From Lysobacterales bacterium (lineage in GTDB: Bacteria; Pseudomonadota; Gammaproteobacteria; Xanthomonadales; SZUA-36), in NCBI GenBank assembly GCA_028289465.1, contig JANQPM010000043.1, forward strand, positions 1 through 64,000: 64,000 nt of DNA. Direction: 5' to 3'. Of the stretch, positions 28,817-42,189 are shown in pieces (the stretch's first letter is position 1; every line of letters starts with the position of its first letter). Both the position numbers and the translations under genes were made by a program. The notes below the pieces were generated by a model that had not been told where the DNA came from, did not search any database, and worked only from the letters and a program-made list of their open reading frames with translations.

Positions 28817-29611
28817 ATGCCGAATCAGGGACCGACCAGAATCATCGCAATCGCGAACCAGAAAGGCGGGGTTGGCAAGACAACCACATGCGTCAATCTG
28901 GCGGCCGCGCTGGCGGAAATGCAGCGGCGCGTGCTGCTGCTGGATATGGATCCTCAGGGAAACGCCACCACCGGCTGCGGCCTGCTGCCGGGCGAACTGC
29001 AGTGGTCCAGTTGTGAAGTTCTGCTCGGCGAATGCCGCATTCAGGACGCCATTCAGCCGATCGACGCGCTGGGTCTTGACCTGTTGCCGGCGAACGGCGA
29101 TTTAACCGCTGCCGAAGTCGCGCTGATGCAGTCCGAGGACCGCGAGCGCGCGCTGGACCGCGCGCTGGACGGTATACGCGACCGGTATCGCTATATTTTG
29201 ATCGACTGCCCGCCATCGCTAAATATGCTGACTCTGAACGCATTGACAGCGGCTGGCAGCGTGTTGATTCCGATGCAGTGCGAGTATTATGCGCTGGAAG
29301 GCTTGTCGGCACTGATCAGCACCATCGAGCAGGTTCGGCAGCGGATCAATCCGGACCTGGAGATCGAAGGCCTGCTGCGGACCATGTTCGATGTCCGCAA
29401 TAATCTGTCCGGCGAAGTCTCCCGGCAATTGGTGGCGCACTTCGGCGATAAGGTTTACCGTACCCTGGTACCGCGCAATGTCACCGTGGCCGAAGCGCCG
29501 AGCTATGGCCTGCCGGTGGTGAAGTACGATCCGCGCTCGCGCGGCGCCATCGCCTATCTGGGGCTTGCCGGCGAACTGGTGCGGCGCGAGCAGCAAAAAA
29601 TGAAACGGTAA
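28817..29611 (+). CDS. parA: Chromosome partitioning ATPase ParA/Soj
   Basis: A 264-residue ParA with the deviant Walker A IANQKGGVGKTTTCVNLA at the N-terminus, the switch DMDPQGNATTGCG and the Walker B ILIDCPPSLNMLTLNAL. It forms nucleoid-bound ATP dimers that move ParB-parS complexes and segregate the origin region. The ATG at 28817 is 11 bases past rsmG; the frame open further upstream is inside rsmG. parB follows after three bases. Confidence 0.96.
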   Translation: MPNQGPTRIIAIANQKGGVGKTTTCVNLAAALAEMQRRVLLLDMDPQGNATTGCGLLPGELQWSSCEVLLGECRIQDAIQPIDALGLDLLPANGDLTAAEVALMQSEDRERALDRALDGIRDRYRYILIDCPPSLNMLTLNALTAAGSVLIPMQCEYYALEGLSALISTIEQVRQRINPDLEIEGLLRTMFDVRNNLSGEVSRQLVAHFGDKVYRTLVPRNVTVAEAPSYGLPVVKYDPRSRGAIAYLGLAGELVRREQQKMKR

Positions 29612-29614
29612 TCA

Positions 29615-30478
29615 ATGATGACGAGAAAAAAGGCATTGGGGCGGGGGCTGGATGCCCTTATCGGCGGTGCAGCGAAAGCCGAGCGGCTGCAAAAACCGGC
29701 GGACGGTCAGTTACGCTCCCTGCCGGTGGATCTTATTCGACCGGGCCGCTATCAGCCGCGCTCGGTGTTTGACAGCGAACGGCTCGAAGAGCTGGCCGAT
29801 TCCATCCGCGCACAGGGTGTGGTGCAGCCGGTAGTGGTCAGCGCCATCGACGGCGGGCAGTACGAGCTGATCGCCGGCGAGCGGCGCTGGCGTGCAGCTC
29901 AGTTGGCCGGGCTGGAGGAGATTCCGGCGGTGATCCGGCAGGTGCCGGAAGAAGCCATTATCGCGATGGCCCTGATCGAGAACATTCAGCGCGAGGATTT
30001 GAACCCGCTGGAACAGGCCATCGCACTGCAGCGTCTGACCGAAGAATTCGGCATGACCCATCAGCAAGCCGCCGATGCCGTCGGCCGTTCGCGTGCGGCG
30101 GTAAGTAATCTGCTGCGCCTGCTGGATTTGCACGATGCGGCCAAAGCGCTGGTCAATCAGGGCCGCCTGGATATGGGCCATGCGCGCGCGTTGCTGGCGC
30201 TGCCGTCATCACAGCAGCCGGCGATCGCGAAACAGATTGCGGACAAGGGACTGTCGGTCAGGCAGACCGAGCAGTGGATCAAGCGTCTGGCGGCCGGTGC
30301 GACCCGCAGTACACCGCAGCCGGCATTGTCGGCCGATATCCGTCGGCTGCAGGATCGCCTGACGGAGCAGCTTGGCGCACGCGTTGCGATCAGGCACCAA
30401 TCGTCCGGCAAGGGCACGCTGAGCATTCAGTACAACAGCGTCGACGAACTGGATGGCATTCTCGAGCGGATCAAATAG
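29615..30478 (+). CDS. parB: Chromosome partitioning protein ParB/Spo0J
   Basis: A 287-residue ParB with the N-terminal ParA-interaction peptide (KALGRGLDALIGG). The CTP-binding/ParB-N domain contains IRPGRYQPRSVF, ELIAGERRWRAAQLAG and ENIQREDLNPLEQA. It continues with the helix-turn-helix TEEFGMTHQQAADAVGRSRA and a C-terminal dimerisation tail. It binds parS near the origin. I could not find a clear parS (GTTTCACGTGAAAC-like) site in the window. Confidence 0.96.
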   Translation: MMTRKKALGRGLDALIGGAAKAERLQKPADGQLRSLPVDLIRPGRYQPRSVFDSERLEELADSIRAQGVVQPVVVSAIDGGQYELIAGERRWRAAQLAGLEEIPAVIRQVPEEAIIAMALIENIQREDLNPLEQAIALQRLTEEFGMTHQQAADAVGRSRAAVSNLLRLLDLHDAAKALVNQGRLDMGHARALLALPSSQQPAIAKQIADKGLSVRQTEQWIKRLAAGATRSTPQPALSADIRRLQDRLTEQLGARVAIRHQSSGKGTLSIQYNSVDELDGILERIK

Positions 30479-30698
30479 GCTTCTGGCGCCGGTCCGCACG
30501 CCGGTTCCGGGAAGCCGCAGGCGACCCGACGGAGCGGGCGCCGTGAAAGCACGGCTTCCCGCGCGTTGCGCAAACCGCCACGCTTCCCTGGCTTGCTCTC
30601 CCGGTGGGGTAAGCGAGCAACGCGAGCGGCACCGGATTTCAGCGGGAATGGCTCGCTTCTCAGTACCGCCACCGGGTTGAATTTATCGGCCATCCGGA
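30479..30698. other. Repeat-rich gap between parB and the atp promoter
   Basis: No gene is supported here. It contains a perfect 9-bp inverted repeat GGGAAGCCG (30509-30517) / CGGCTTCCC (30552-30560). It also holds a block at 30518-30569 repeated at 47861-47911, and one member of the conserved-flank hairpin family at 30553-30579. Confidence 0.7.
30553..30579 (+). repeat. Conserved-flank hairpin element (variant D)
   Basis: GGCTTC and AAACCGCC flank a GCGC-GTT-GCGC stem-loop, the same flanks as the elements in the atp operon and near 48 kb but with a different stem sequence. Confidence 0.6.
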
Positions 30699-30728
30699 TT
30701 GCCCCTAACTGATTACCGATGATACAAT
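30699..30728 (+). promoter_or_regulatory. Probable atp operon promoter
   Basis: TTGCCC and TACAAT are separated by 18 bases, some 137 bases before the atpI start, and downstream of the repeat-rich gap after parB. This is the best promoter-like pair in the interval; it is a prediction only. Confidence 0.45.
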
Positions 30729-30864
30729 TCCGCTGATTTGGTCGCGGGTTTTCCTTCTCCCGCCTGCTGCCGTTCCGGCGGCTGTGGAATGATGGCGGAA
30801 CCACACTGCGAAATAGCGGGCCGTGGTTCGTATTTCCGCGCAGGCTTTCGGGAGGCGTCAGGCC

Positions 30865-33090
<2,226 letters not shown>

Positions 33091-33133
33091 CACCGGCAAT
33101 TCAGCCCGTTAAAGTATTTCAAGAGGACAGGAC

Positions 33134-33604
33134 GTGAATATCAATCTCACACTTATCCTGCAATCAATCGCGATGATGATCTTCGTGTGGTTCTGTATGA
33201 AGTTCATCTGGCCGCCTCTGCTGAAATCGCTGGAAGAGCGTCGCGCGAAGATCGCCGAAGGGCTGGCCGCATCGGATGAAGCGGAAAAGGCCCTGGCGGC
33301 TGCGAAGGCCGAAGCTGAGAGCTTTCTCAAAGATGCGCGCAATCAGGCCAGCCAGATCGTTGATCAGGCCAACCAGCGTGGCACACAGGTCTTCGATGAC
33401 GCGAAACAGGAAGCAGTCGCTGAAAAACAGCGGCAGGTTTCTGCGGCCGAAGCGGAAATTCAGCAGAGCGCGAATCATGCCCGTGAGGAATTGCGCCAGA
33501 AGGTCGCAGCGTTGGTAGTGGCGGGTGCGGAAAAGGTCATCGAAAAAGAGATCGATTCGCAAACCCACGATGCATTGCTGGAAAAGCTGATCGCCGAAAT
33601 CTGA
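33134..33604 (+). CDS. atpF: ATP synthase Fo subunit b
   Basis: A 156-residue protein with an N-terminal membrane helix ([20 protein letters not shown]) and a long charged coiled coil ([20 protein letters not shown]), forming the peripheral stalk. The start is GTG at 33134 with AGAGGACAGG upstream. It lies 43 bases after atpE. Confidence 0.96.
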   Translation: MNINLTLILQSIAMMIFVWFCMKFIWPPLLKSLEERRAKIAEGLAASDEAEKALAAAKAEAESFLKDARNQASQIVDQANQRGTQVFDDAKQEAVAEKQRQVSAAEAEIQQSANHAREELRQKVAALVVAGAEKVIEKEIDSQTHDALLEKLIAEI

Positions 33605-33620
33605 AGAGCAGGTAGCAAGC

Positions 33621-34157
33621 ATGAGCGACTTAACCAAGTTTGCCCGACCCTACGCCAAGGCGGCGTTTGAGCTGGCGCGGGACCAGGCGGCGATGCCGCG
33701 GTGGTCGAAGATGCTGTCTTCGGCCAGCCGGCTGCTGGACGAACCGGCGGTCGATGAGCTGACTCGCAACCCGCATGTCGCCCAAGGCGAGCTGGCGGCC
33801 ATGCTGATGGAGGTCGGCGGCGACACGTTTGACGACGGCTTCGGCAACTTGCTGAAGGTGTTGGCGGAAAATCGCCGGCTGGCGCTGCTGCCGGAGATTG
33901 CCGAGCAGTATGAGCATTACCGGCGCGAGGAAGAGAAGCGCCTCAGCGTTCGCGTGGTCTCGGCGGTGGCACTGAAAGACGATCAGCGCAGCCGGCTTGA
34001 GGGCGCGCTGGCCAGACGGTTTGATCGCGAAGTGTCGTTGCAAAACGATGTGGACCCGGACCTGATCGGCGGCGCGATCGTCTATGCCGGCGATACGGTG
34101 ATCGACGGCACCGTCCGCGGACGGCTGCAAAAACTGGCAAATACTTTAACCGAATAA
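33621..34157 (+). CDS. atpH: ATP synthase F1 subunit delta
   Basis: A 178-residue OSCP/delta protein: FARPYAKAAFELARDQAAM at the N-terminus and the conserved C-terminal DPDLIGGAIVYAGDTVIDGT. It links the b stalk to the alpha subunits. It follows atpF after 16 bases. Confidence 0.96.
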   Translation: MSDLTKFARPYAKAAFELARDQAAMPRWSKMLSSASRLLDEPAVDELTRNPHVAQGELAAMLMEVGGDTFDDGFGNLLKVLAENRRLALLPEIAEQYEHYRREEEKRLSVRVVSAVALKDDQRSRLEGALARRFDREVSLQNDVDPDLIGGAIVYAGDTVIDGTVRGRLQKLANTLTE

Positions 34158-34215
34158 ACGATGTAACCAGGCGGACCGCAAGCCGGCCACCTGCAAGACG
34201 ATGTAGGGAAAGACG

Positions 34216-35763
34216 ATGCAAACGCAACTGAACCCATCTGAAATTAGTGAACTGATCAAAAAGCGTGTCGCGGACTTCCAGGTTGTGTCCGAAGCGCGCA
34301 ACGAAGGCACTGTCGTCAGTGTTTCTGACGGCATTTCCAGAATTCACGGGCTGGCCGATGCCATGCAGGGTGAAATGATCGAGTTCCCCAACAATACCTT
34401 CGGCCTGGCGCTCAATTTGGAGCGCGATTCCGTCGGTGCGGTAATCCTGGGCGAATACGAGCATATTTCCGAGGGTGACACGGTTAAATGTACCGGACGT
34501 ATTCTCGAAGTGCCGGTCGGCCACAAACTGCTTGGCCGCGTCGTCGACGCGCTGGGTACTCCGATCGACGGTCAGGGCCCGGTCGAAAACGACGGTTATG
34601 AGCCGGTAGAGAAGGTTGCGCCGGGCGTAATCTGGCGGCAATCGGTCGATCAGCCGGTCCAAACCGGCTTGAAGTCAATTGACGCGATGGTTCCGGTTGG
34701 CCGTGGCCAGCGTGAGTTGATCATCGGCGACCGCCAGACCGGTAAGACAGCGGTTGCGATCGACACTATCATCAACCAGAAAGGTACCGGCATTAAGTGT
34801 ATCTATGTGGCCATCGGCCAGAAGAATTCCACGGTCTCCAATCTGGTTCGCAAGCTCGAAGAGCATGGCGCGATGGAACATACCATTGTGGTTTCCGCCG
34901 GCGCGTCGGACTCGGCCGCGATGCAGTACATCGCCCCATATGCCGGCTGCGCGATGGGCGAGTATTTCCGCGACCGCGGCGAGGATGCGCTGATCATCTA
35001 CGACGATCTGACCAAGCAGGCCTGGGCTTATCGGCAGGTTTCCCTATTGCTGCGTCGTCCGCCGGGCCGCGAAGCCTATCCGGGCGATGTGTTCTACCTG
35101 CATTCGCGTTTGCTGGAACGCGCAGCGCGTGTGAATGCCGATTACGTGGAACAGGCCACCAACGGCGAGGTCAAGGGCAAGACCGGCTCGCTGACAGCAT
35201 TGCCGATTATCGAAACCCAGGCAGGTGACGTATCGGCCTTCGTACCGACCAACGTTATTTCCATTACCGATGGCCAGATCTTCCTGGAAACCGACTTATT
35301 CAATGCCGGTATCCGTCCGGCAATCAACGCCGGCCTGTCGGTATCCCGGGTCGGTGGCGCAGCGCAAACCAAGGCAGTCAAGAAACTGGGCGGCGGCGTT
35401 CGCCTGGCGCTGGCGCAGTACCGCGAGCTGGCGGCGTTTGCGCAGTTTGCATCCGATCTGGACGAGACCACGCGTAAGCAGTTGGAGCGCGGTCAGCGCG
35501 TTACGGAGCTGATGAAACAACCGCAGTACAGTCCGCTGTCCGTCGCGCATATGGCGGTCTCGCTGTACGCCGTGGACAAAGGCTATCTGGACGATGTCGA
35601 GCTGAACAAAGTCGGCGATTTCGAGTCGGCCCTGCATTCGTTCATGGACAACAATTACGCCGAACTGGTCGGCAAGATCAACGAGACCGGCGACTGGAAC
35701 GATGAGCTGGCGGAAGCGATGAAGGCTGCGCTGGATTCCTTTGCCAGCACCGGCAGCTACTAG
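34216..35763 (+). CDS. atpA: ATP synthase F1 subunit alpha
   Basis: A 515-residue protein with the P-loop GDRQTGKTA near residue 169, the [17 protein letters not shown] strand, the arginine-finger region [20 protein letters not shown] and the signature [14 protein letters not shown]. Together with beta it forms the catalytic hexamer. The 58-base spacer after atpH contains AGGGAAAG before the ATG. Confidence 0.98.
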   Translation: MQTQLNPSEISELIKKRVADFQVVSEARNEGTVVSVSDGISRIHGLADAMQGEMIEFPNNTFGLALNLERDSVGAVILGEYEHISEGDTVKCTGRILEVPVGHKLLGRVVDALGTPIDGQGPVENDGYEPVEKVAPGVIWRQSVDQPVQTGLKSIDAMVPVGRGQRELIIGDRQTGKTAVAIDTIINQKGTGIKCIYVAIGQKNSTVSNLVRKLEEHGAMEHTIVVSAGASDSAAMQYIAPYAGCAMGEYFRDRGEDALIIYDDLTKQAWAYRQVSLLLRRPPGREAYPGDVFYLHSRLLERAARVNADYVEQATNGEVKGKTGSLTALPIIETQAGDVSAFVPTNVISITDGQIFLETDLFNAGIRPAINAGLSVSRVGGAAQTKAVKKLGGGVRLALAQYRELAAFAQFASDLDETTRKQLERGQRVTELMKQPQYSPLSVAHMAVSLYAVDKGYLDDVELNKVGDFESALHSFMDNNYAELVGKINETGDWNDELAEAMKAALDSFASTGSY

Positions 35764-35789
35764 CCAGCGGTCCCGATGTAGGAAGCGAA

Positions 35790-36653
35790 ATGTCCAACGC
35801 AAGAGAGATCACGACCAAAATTCGCAGCGTGGAAAACACCCGCAAGGTGACCAGCGCGCTGGAAATGGTGTCGGCCAGCAAGATTCGTAAGTCGCAAGAC
35901 AAAATGGCCGCGTCGCGGCCGTACGCGAGCATGGTCAAACAGGTCATCGGTCACTTGTCCAAGGCGCGGCCGGAATACAAGCACCCGTTCACGGTGGAAC
36001 GGGAAGAAGTGAAGCGCGTCGGCTATGTGATTATTTCGTCCGACCGCGGGCTTTGCGGCGGCCTGAACAACAACCTGTTCCGGAACCTGCTGATGGATAT
36101 CAAGCAGTGGCAGGATCAGGGCGTGGAAGTGGATGTGGTGACCTTTGGCAAGAAGGCCGGCCAGTTCTTCAAGCGCATTGCGGTAAACATTGCCGCCAGC
36201 ACGCAGGATCTGGGCGAGTCGCCCGAGGTGACCGATCTGATCGGCCCGCTGAAAGTGCTGACCGATGCGTACAAGGAAGGCAGCCTGGACCGAGTGGTGC
36301 TGGCCTACAACGATTTCGTCAACACCATGACCCAGCGGCCGACACTGGATCAGTTGCTGCCGCTGCCGCCGACCGATGACGAGCAGGTGCGGGAAATCTG
36401 GGACTATATATACGAGCCGGATGCGGTCGAACTGCTGGATACGGTACTGACCCGCTATCTGGAATCCCTGGTTTACCAGGGCGTGCTGGAAAACCTCGCG
36501 TCCGAGCACGCGGCCAGAATGATCGCGATGAAAAATGCGTCGGACAACGCCTCCAGCCTGATCGACGATTTGAAGCTGGTCTACAACAAGGCCCGCCAGG
36601 CGGCCATTACACAGGAAATTTCGGAAATCGTGAGCGGTGCTGCTGCGGTATAG
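35790..36653 (+). CDS. atpG: ATP synthase F1 subunit gamma
   Basis: A 287-residue central-shaft protein. The N-terminal coiled coil has [20 protein letters not shown], the core [13 protein letters not shown], and the C-terminal helix [20 protein letters not shown]. It is of standard length and lies 26 bases after atpA. Confidence 0.98.
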   Translation: MSNAREITTKIRSVENTRKVTSALEMVSASKIRKSQDKMAASRPYASMVKQVIGHLSKARPEYKHPFTVEREEVKRVGYVIISSDRGLCGGLNNNLFRNLLMDIKQWQDQGVEVDVVTFGKKAGQFFKRIAVNIAASTQDLGESPEVTDLIGPLKVLTDAYKEGSLDRVVLAYNDFVNTMTQRPTLDQLLPLPPTDDEQVREIWDYIYEPDAVELLDTVLTRYLESLVYQGVLENLASEHAARMIAMKNASDNASSLIDDLKLVYNKARQAAITQEISEIVSGAAAV

Positions 36654-36676
36654 CGCATCGTTCGGGACATTTTTAG

Positions 36677-38080
<1,404 letters not shown>

Positions 38081-38097
38081 GTGGCTGAGGGCTAACT

Positions 38098-38523
38098 ATG
38101 GCTAACACCATTCATTGCGACATCGTCAGCGCTGAAGAGTCTATTTTTTCCGGTGCGGTTAAAATGGTTTTCGCGACCGGAGAGATGGGAGAGCTGGGCA
38201 TCGCGCCGCGCCATACGCCGCTGCTGACGCGGCTTAAGCCGGGCCAGGTGCGGGTGCAGTTGGAAACGGACGAGGAAGCGTTCTATTACGTTTCCGGCGG
38301 ACTGATCGAAGTTCAGCCGCATATGGTGACCGTATTGGCTGACACCGCGATCCGGGCCAATGACCTGGACGAGGCGGCGGCCCAGAAAGCCAAAGAAGAA
38401 GCCGAGAAGGCACTGGCCGACCGGGCGACGGATGTCGAGGTGGCCGAGGCCCAGGCCAAGCTGGCCGAAGCCATGGCGCAGATCGCCGCGCTGGAGCGGC
38501 TGCGCAACATTCGAAAGCGCTGA
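38098..38523 (+). CDS. atpC: ATP synthase F1 subunit epsilon
   Basis: A 141-residue protein with the N-terminal beta-sandwich (IHCDIVSAEESIFSG, GELGIAPRHTPLLTRLKPG, YVSGGLIEVQP) and the C-terminal two-helix hairpin rich in Ala and Glu. It modulates ATP hydrolysis. It is the last gene of the operon and is followed by an intrinsic terminator. Confidence 0.97.
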   Translation: MANTIHCDIVSAEESIFSGAVKMVFATGEMGELGIAPRHTPLLTRLKPGQVRVQLETDEEAFYYVSGGLIEVQPHMVTVLADTAIRANDLDEAAAQKAKEEAEKALADRATDVEVAEAQAKLAEAMAQIAALERLRNIRKR

Positions 38524-38560
38524 ACGGCTGTTCCTGCAGCTCGTTTTTCCCGCTTCACCA

Positions 38561-38586
38561 ATGCCGGCGTTCACGCCGGCATTTTT
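38561..38586 (+). terminator. Intrinsic terminator of the atp operon
   Basis: A 9-bp stem ATGCCGGCG / CGCCGGCAT with loop TTCA, followed by a run of five T, 37 bases after the atpC stop. Confidence 0.88.
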
Positions 38587-38697
38587 GTATTTCCCCTGCG
38601 CGGTAGTCGCCGATATTATCGTACTGAGCAGAAATAAAGTAATACTTTAAATGGGTTAGGCAAAATATCGGGAGCAGAAAGTTTCAGTTCCTTTGGC

Positions 38698-38750
38698 TAT
38701 ACTAGTAATTACGACTGCCCCAAAGGGGGCGATCTATTCGGGGGTGTAAT
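38698..38750 (+). promoter_or_regulatory. Structured leader or operator upstream of the exported-protein pair
   Basis: TATACT at 38698 resembles a -10 box. It is followed by a stem GCCCC-AAA-GGGGGC and then a second G-run (TTCGGGGGTGTAAT), which could pair with the same C-run or, through GTAAT/ATTAC, with the upstream GTAATTAC. Competing pairings or a protein-binding palindrome are both possible. No known riboswitch is recognised. Confidence 0.35.
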
Positions 38751-38806
38751 CCTTAAATCTTGGGACAACACCAATATTTTAATTATTAAAAAAGCGGGAG
38801 GAACGT

Positions 38807-39238
38807 ATGCGTACATACGGACTGATACTTCTACTCATGATGGTCTCGCTGCCGCTCCTGGCTAAAAACGACCTCATGAATCCTGTATTGATGGAAGATG
38901 GAGTTTTCTTCGAATCATTTGAATCGCACGGCGCTTCGACATTAAGTCTTAGGGGTCCCGGTACTTTCCAGACCAAGATGAATTTCGCCCAGGGCGAGTC
39001 GCCATTCATCGATATTACCAATGTGGGTGGCAAAGGTCTGGCTGATGGGCTGTACAAGTACGAAATTGCAATAGCACCGGCTACCATTCAAAGGGGCGGT
39101 CTTGAATCAAACCAGAGCATCCGCCTGAGCTCAGACCGCAATGCATTCAACGGCATGACCGATCCAAAAAAATCGCCAATCAGCGGTACTTTCAGAATCC
39201 AAGACGGTGCACTGGTTGATTCCAGCCTTGCAGAATGA
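38807..39238 (+). CDS. Small exported protein of unknown function, paired with fibre-like gene
   Basis: A 143-residue protein with a Sec signal (MRTYGLILLLMMVSLPLLAK). The mature part has short beta-type segments (FFESFESHGASTLSLRGPG, PFIDITNVGGKGLADGLYKY). A perfect GGGAGGA ribosome-binding site precedes the ATG. The next gene starts 35 bases after its stop, so the two probably form an operon. The chemistry of the sequence, Gly/Ser-rich and lacking cysteine, suits a surface or periplasmic accessory protein. The family is not recognised. Confidence 0.72.
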   Translation: MRTYGLILLLMMVSLPLLAKNDLMNPVLMEDGVFFESFESHGASTLSLRGPGTFQTKMNFAQGESPFIDITNVGGKGLADGLYKYEIAIAPATIQRGGLESNQSIRLSSDRNAFNGMTDPKKSPISGTFRIQDGALVDSSLAE

Positions 39239-39273
39239 CCTGAGAATACAGACTTGATTGGGGAGGAAAATTC

Positions 39274-40341
39274 ATGAAACTCATACGAAATACATTTATT
39301 GGACTAGCACTCGTCTGCAGTGGTGGGGTATCCGCAGATATCGTCCATCTTGACGATGTGATTATTACTTTCAGTCTTTGTGTCGGCAACGACTGCGTGA
39401 ATGGTGAAAGCTTCGGATTTGATACTATCAGGCTGAAAGAAAACAACTTGCGTATCAAATTTGACGATACCAGTGTTTCCGCCAGTTTCCCGAGAAACGA
39501 CTGGCAGATCACCGCAAACGAAACCACCAACGGCGGTCAGAACAAGTTCTCGATCGACGATATCACCGGTGGCCGCACGCCGATGACCATCGAAGCCAGC
39601 GCGCCCAGCCACAGCCTGTATGTGGATGACGGCGGCCGTCTGGGCCTCGGTACCAGCACCCCGGTGGTTGATGTGCATGTGAAGAGCGGTAACACGCCGA
39701 CCCTGCGTTTGGAGCAGGACGGCACGTCAGGCTTCACGCCGCAAACCTGGGATGTGGCCGGGAACGAAGCCAACTTCTTCGTCCGCGACGCCACCAACGG
39801 CAGCACCTTGCCGTTCAAGGTGTTCCCGAGCGCACCGACCAACGCGCTGACCATTGAAGGCACCACGGGTGATATTGGCCTGGGTACGCAGTCTCCGGCG
39901 ACCCATCTGCATATCCAGAACAGCGGTTTTGTGACCTACCGGCTGGAAAACACCAGCGCAGGCGTCAGTTGGGATCAAACCAACTCGGGCACCGGTCTGT
40001 TCCGGTTCAACGAGGCCTCAGACGCCACGGTTGAAATGGAAATCAACGGTGACGGTGACGTAACCATTTCCGGTGAACTGACGACCACAGGCATGACCTG
40101 CGGTAGCGGCTGTGACGCGGTATTCGCACCGGAATACGATATGCCGAGCATCAGTGAGCATGCAGCCGCCATGTGGCGCAATGGTTATCTGCCGAATATC
40201 GGCCCAACGGTTGAAGGCGTACCTGTTAATCTGACCGATAAGACCGGGCGCATGCTCAATGAGCTGGAAAAAGCGCACATCTATATCGAGCAATTGCACA
40301 ATCGTCTGGAACGACTGGAAGCTTTACTAGACGAAAACTAA
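39274..40341 (+). CDS. Exported fibre-like protein with repeated GLGT-P modules and C-terminal coiled coil
   Basis: A 355-residue protein with a signal peptide (cleavage near residue 21). Two copies of a module are visible: GRLGLGTSTPVVDVHVKSGN (121-140) and GDIGLGTQSPATHLHIQNSG (199-218), about 78 residues apart, resembling tail-fibre or adhesin shaft repeats. Near 285-310 it has FAPEYDMPSISEHAAAMW and YLPNIGP. It ends in a coiled coil (LEKAHIYIEQLHNRLERLEA) that may trimerise it. It lacks the S74 chaperone domain found in the related gene at 45186. An attractive candidate substrate for the glycan-modifying genes nearby (inference). It is followed by a strong terminator. Confidence 0.75.
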   Translation: MKLIRNTFIGLALVCSGGVSADIVHLDDVIITFSLCVGNDCVNGESFGFDTIRLKENNLRIKFDDTSVSASFPRNDWQITANETTNGGQNKFSIDDITGGRTPMTIEASAPSHSLYVDDGGRLGLGTSTPVVDVHVKSGNTPTLRLEQDGTSGFTPQTWDVAGNEANFFVRDATNGSTLPFKVFPSAPTNALTIEGTTGDIGLGTQSPATHLHIQNSGFVTYRLENTSAGVSWDQTNSGTGLFRFNEASDATVEMEINGDGDVTISGELTTTGMTCGSGCDAVFAPEYDMPSISEHAAAMWRNGYLPNIGPTVEGVPVNLTDKTGRMLNELEKAHIYIEQLHNRLERLEALLDEN

Positions 40342-40365
40342 TCAAAGTTTTCCAACGTAGTTCGA

Positions 40366-40396
40366 CCAAGGGCCGCAATGCGGCCCTTGGTTTTTT
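40366..40396 (+). terminator. Strong intrinsic terminator
   Basis: A perfect 11-bp stem CCAAGGGCCGC / GCGGCCCTTGG with loop AAT, followed by six T, 25 bases after the fibre-like gene. Confidence 0.93.
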
Positions 40397-40544
40397 GCCG
40401 GTACGGAAAATGAGGACCGAACATGCGTGCTGTCCGAAGCCGTTTTTACTGATTGAACCTCGGATATGTGGTATGTAATCATGCGATAAAAGCCGCTCTG
40501 CAACAGCAAAGAGTACTAGCGGCGTGCAATTATGGAGTTAGGTA

Positions 40545-41396
40545 TTGCCTGATAAAGAAAAATCCAATCAAAGCGTATACGGTTCGGTCTGGGATGAATA
40601 CGTCAAGGAACGGTTTCCTGCCATTAAGGCCGCCACACCCTTCGCTCAGCGGGAGCTGGCACCATGGCGCGTACTCAATACCAAGGACAATGAGTACATA
40701 TGGCCTGGGGACGAATGGGGGGATCGGGAAACGGCACGAAGGCTATTCAATGAATCGTTCGGTTCGCGGCTGGGCGATGACGTCAAGTTTCTATGTGAAC
40801 TCGGTGCCGGAGCAGGGCGATATACGGTTTTGGCGCTGGAGCGATTTTCACATTCTACGATTCTTTCTTTTGATGTTTCGGCGGAGTTCGAGGCGATACT
40901 CAAAAAGCGCTGTTCACCCTTTGTGGAAGCTGGTCGCCTGAAAACCTACTTGCTTGATGAAGATCCGCTGCGGCTGGTTAACACCGTACTTAAAAAGGGC
41001 CTGTTCGGAAAGATTGACGGCGTTTATTCATTTGATGCGATGGTGCATGTAGATCTCCATACATTGCTCGTTTACTGGATAAGCGCTGCGAGAATGCTGA
41101 AGCCTGGTGGAATTCTGGCGATGAATGTTGCCGATGCAAGCAGCGAAAACGGCTTTATGAAGCTGCTTAACGACTCGGTAGGCATATACCGGCAGGTGGG
41201 GAACGCCGGAGGCCACTTCATGTGGGCGTCCGAGGATATCGCGGTAAAAACCCTGGGCCGCCTCGGGTTTGAAGTGACGATTACAGAGGGAAATGGGCGC
41301 GATGTGTCGTTTTCGGCGAAACTTGTCGATGCCGATCGAAGCGCCAGGTGGCTGAAAAAAGCTCGCGTAACCTGGTTCGATTACCTGTTTGATTAA
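40545..41396 (+). CDS. Class I SAM-dependent methyltransferase
   Basis: A 283-residue protein with the SAM-binding motif CELGAGAGRYTVLALE near residue 85, then SFDVSAEFEAIL (acidic loop) and YSFDAMVHVDLHTLLVYW (post-motif region). It probably methylates a small molecule or sugar. The start is TTG at 40545 with GGAG seven bases upstream. It opens a run of modification genes downstream of the fibre-like protein. Codon use and base composition are less G+C rich than in the atp operon. Confidence 0.82.
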   Translation: MPDKEKSNQSVYGSVWDEYVKERFPAIKAATPFAQRELAPWRVLNTKDNEYIWPGDEWGDRETARRLFNESFGSRLGDDVKFLCELGAGAGRYTVLALERFSHSTILSFDVSAEFEAILKKRCSPFVEAGRLKTYLLDEDPLRLVNTVLKKGLFGKIDGVYSFDAMVHVDLHTLLVYWISAARMLKPGGILAMNVADASSENGFMKLLNDSVGIYRQVGNAGGHFMWASEDIAVKTLGRLGFEVTITEGNGRDVSFSAKLVDADRSARWLKKARVTWFDYLFD

Positions 41397-41535
41397 TATT
41401 ATGGCCCGAGTGACCGGCTTCGCTATACTATTTCCAATCGGTACGGCTACCGCATAGTCGGTCCAGCCGGCATAAGCCAGCTTCAGCGAACCGCATGGTT
41501 AGTTGAAATACTATAAAGAACTACGGAACGATAAT

Positions 41536-42162
41536 ATGGAATCCTACTGTATAAAAACCGGATATCAGTGCAACCTGGAACCGGTGGAATATGATGATAC
41601 TGCGGAAGATTCATTAATCTATCAGCTGGATGTATATATTTATGCTGCCCAGCAAATTGCCGAGCACGGATATTCCCGGGTCCTGGATGTGGGCTGTGGT
41701 TGCGGGATGAAACTCGAAAAGTACATTCATCCAACCGGCGCCGATATTACCGGTGTGGACGGTAATCACGCTATTAGCTTTTGCCGGGAGAATCTGAATT
41801 TCGGCAAATGGCATATCGACAATATTGAAGAGCCCTATGCAGATCTCGGGCAGCCTTTCGATTTTATTATCAGTGCCGATGTTGTCGAGCACTTGATTGA
41901 TCCCAATACACTATTCCGCTATTTCAGGCGCTGGTCGCACCCCGAAACCCGAATGCTCATTTCCACTCCTGAACGGGATTTACGGCGCGGCGCGGAGGAT
42001 ATGGGCCCGCCGGGAAACGGCGCACACGTACGAGAGTGGAGCCAGGACGAATTCAACCGGTATCTTATAAGCCGGCAACTAGATGTTCACCATCATAAAA
42101 TTGTGGAATTGAAAGCGGGCATGGCCTGTTGTCAGATGGCGCTTTGTTCCTGGCGCCAATAG
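41536..42162 (+). CDS. Class I SAM-dependent methyltransferase
   Basis: A 208-residue methyltransferase: VLDVGCGCGMKLEKYI (motif I), GADITGVDGNHAISFCRENL, FDFIISADVVEHLIDPNTLF (motif IV region) and TRMLISTPERD. The layout is that of UbiG/Methyltransf_11-like enzymes acting on lipids or sugars. The ATG at 41536 is preferred over an in-frame TTG at 41503. It converges on the minus-strand glycosyltransferase, 27 bases away. Confidence 0.84.
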   Translation: MESYCIKTGYQCNLEPVEYDDTAEDSLIYQLDVYIYAAQQIAEHGYSRVLDVGCGCGMKLEKYIHPTGADITGVDGNHAISFCRENLNFGKWHIDNIEEPYADLGQPFDFIISADVVEHLIDPNTLFRYFRRWSHPETRMLISTPERDLRRGAEDMGPPGNGAHVREWSQDEFNRYLISRQLDVHHHKIVELKAGMACCQMALCSWRQ

Positions 42163-42189
42163 GTGGTCTGGCGAAGCGCTTTCGAAATT

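Noticed and set aside
28600-30500. parS site search near parAB
   Set aside because: No sequence close to the parS palindrome GTTTCACGTGAAAC was found; it may lie outside the window.
30509-30560. Inverted repeat GGGAAGCCG / CGGCTTCCC after parB as a terminator
   Set aside because: The loop is 34 bases and there is no T-run; it is better explained as part of the repeat family.
38524-38806. CRISPR or riboswitch interpretation of the 38.7 kb leader
   Set aside because: There is no array-like periodicity and no match to a riboswitch consensus I know; only the hairpin is supported.
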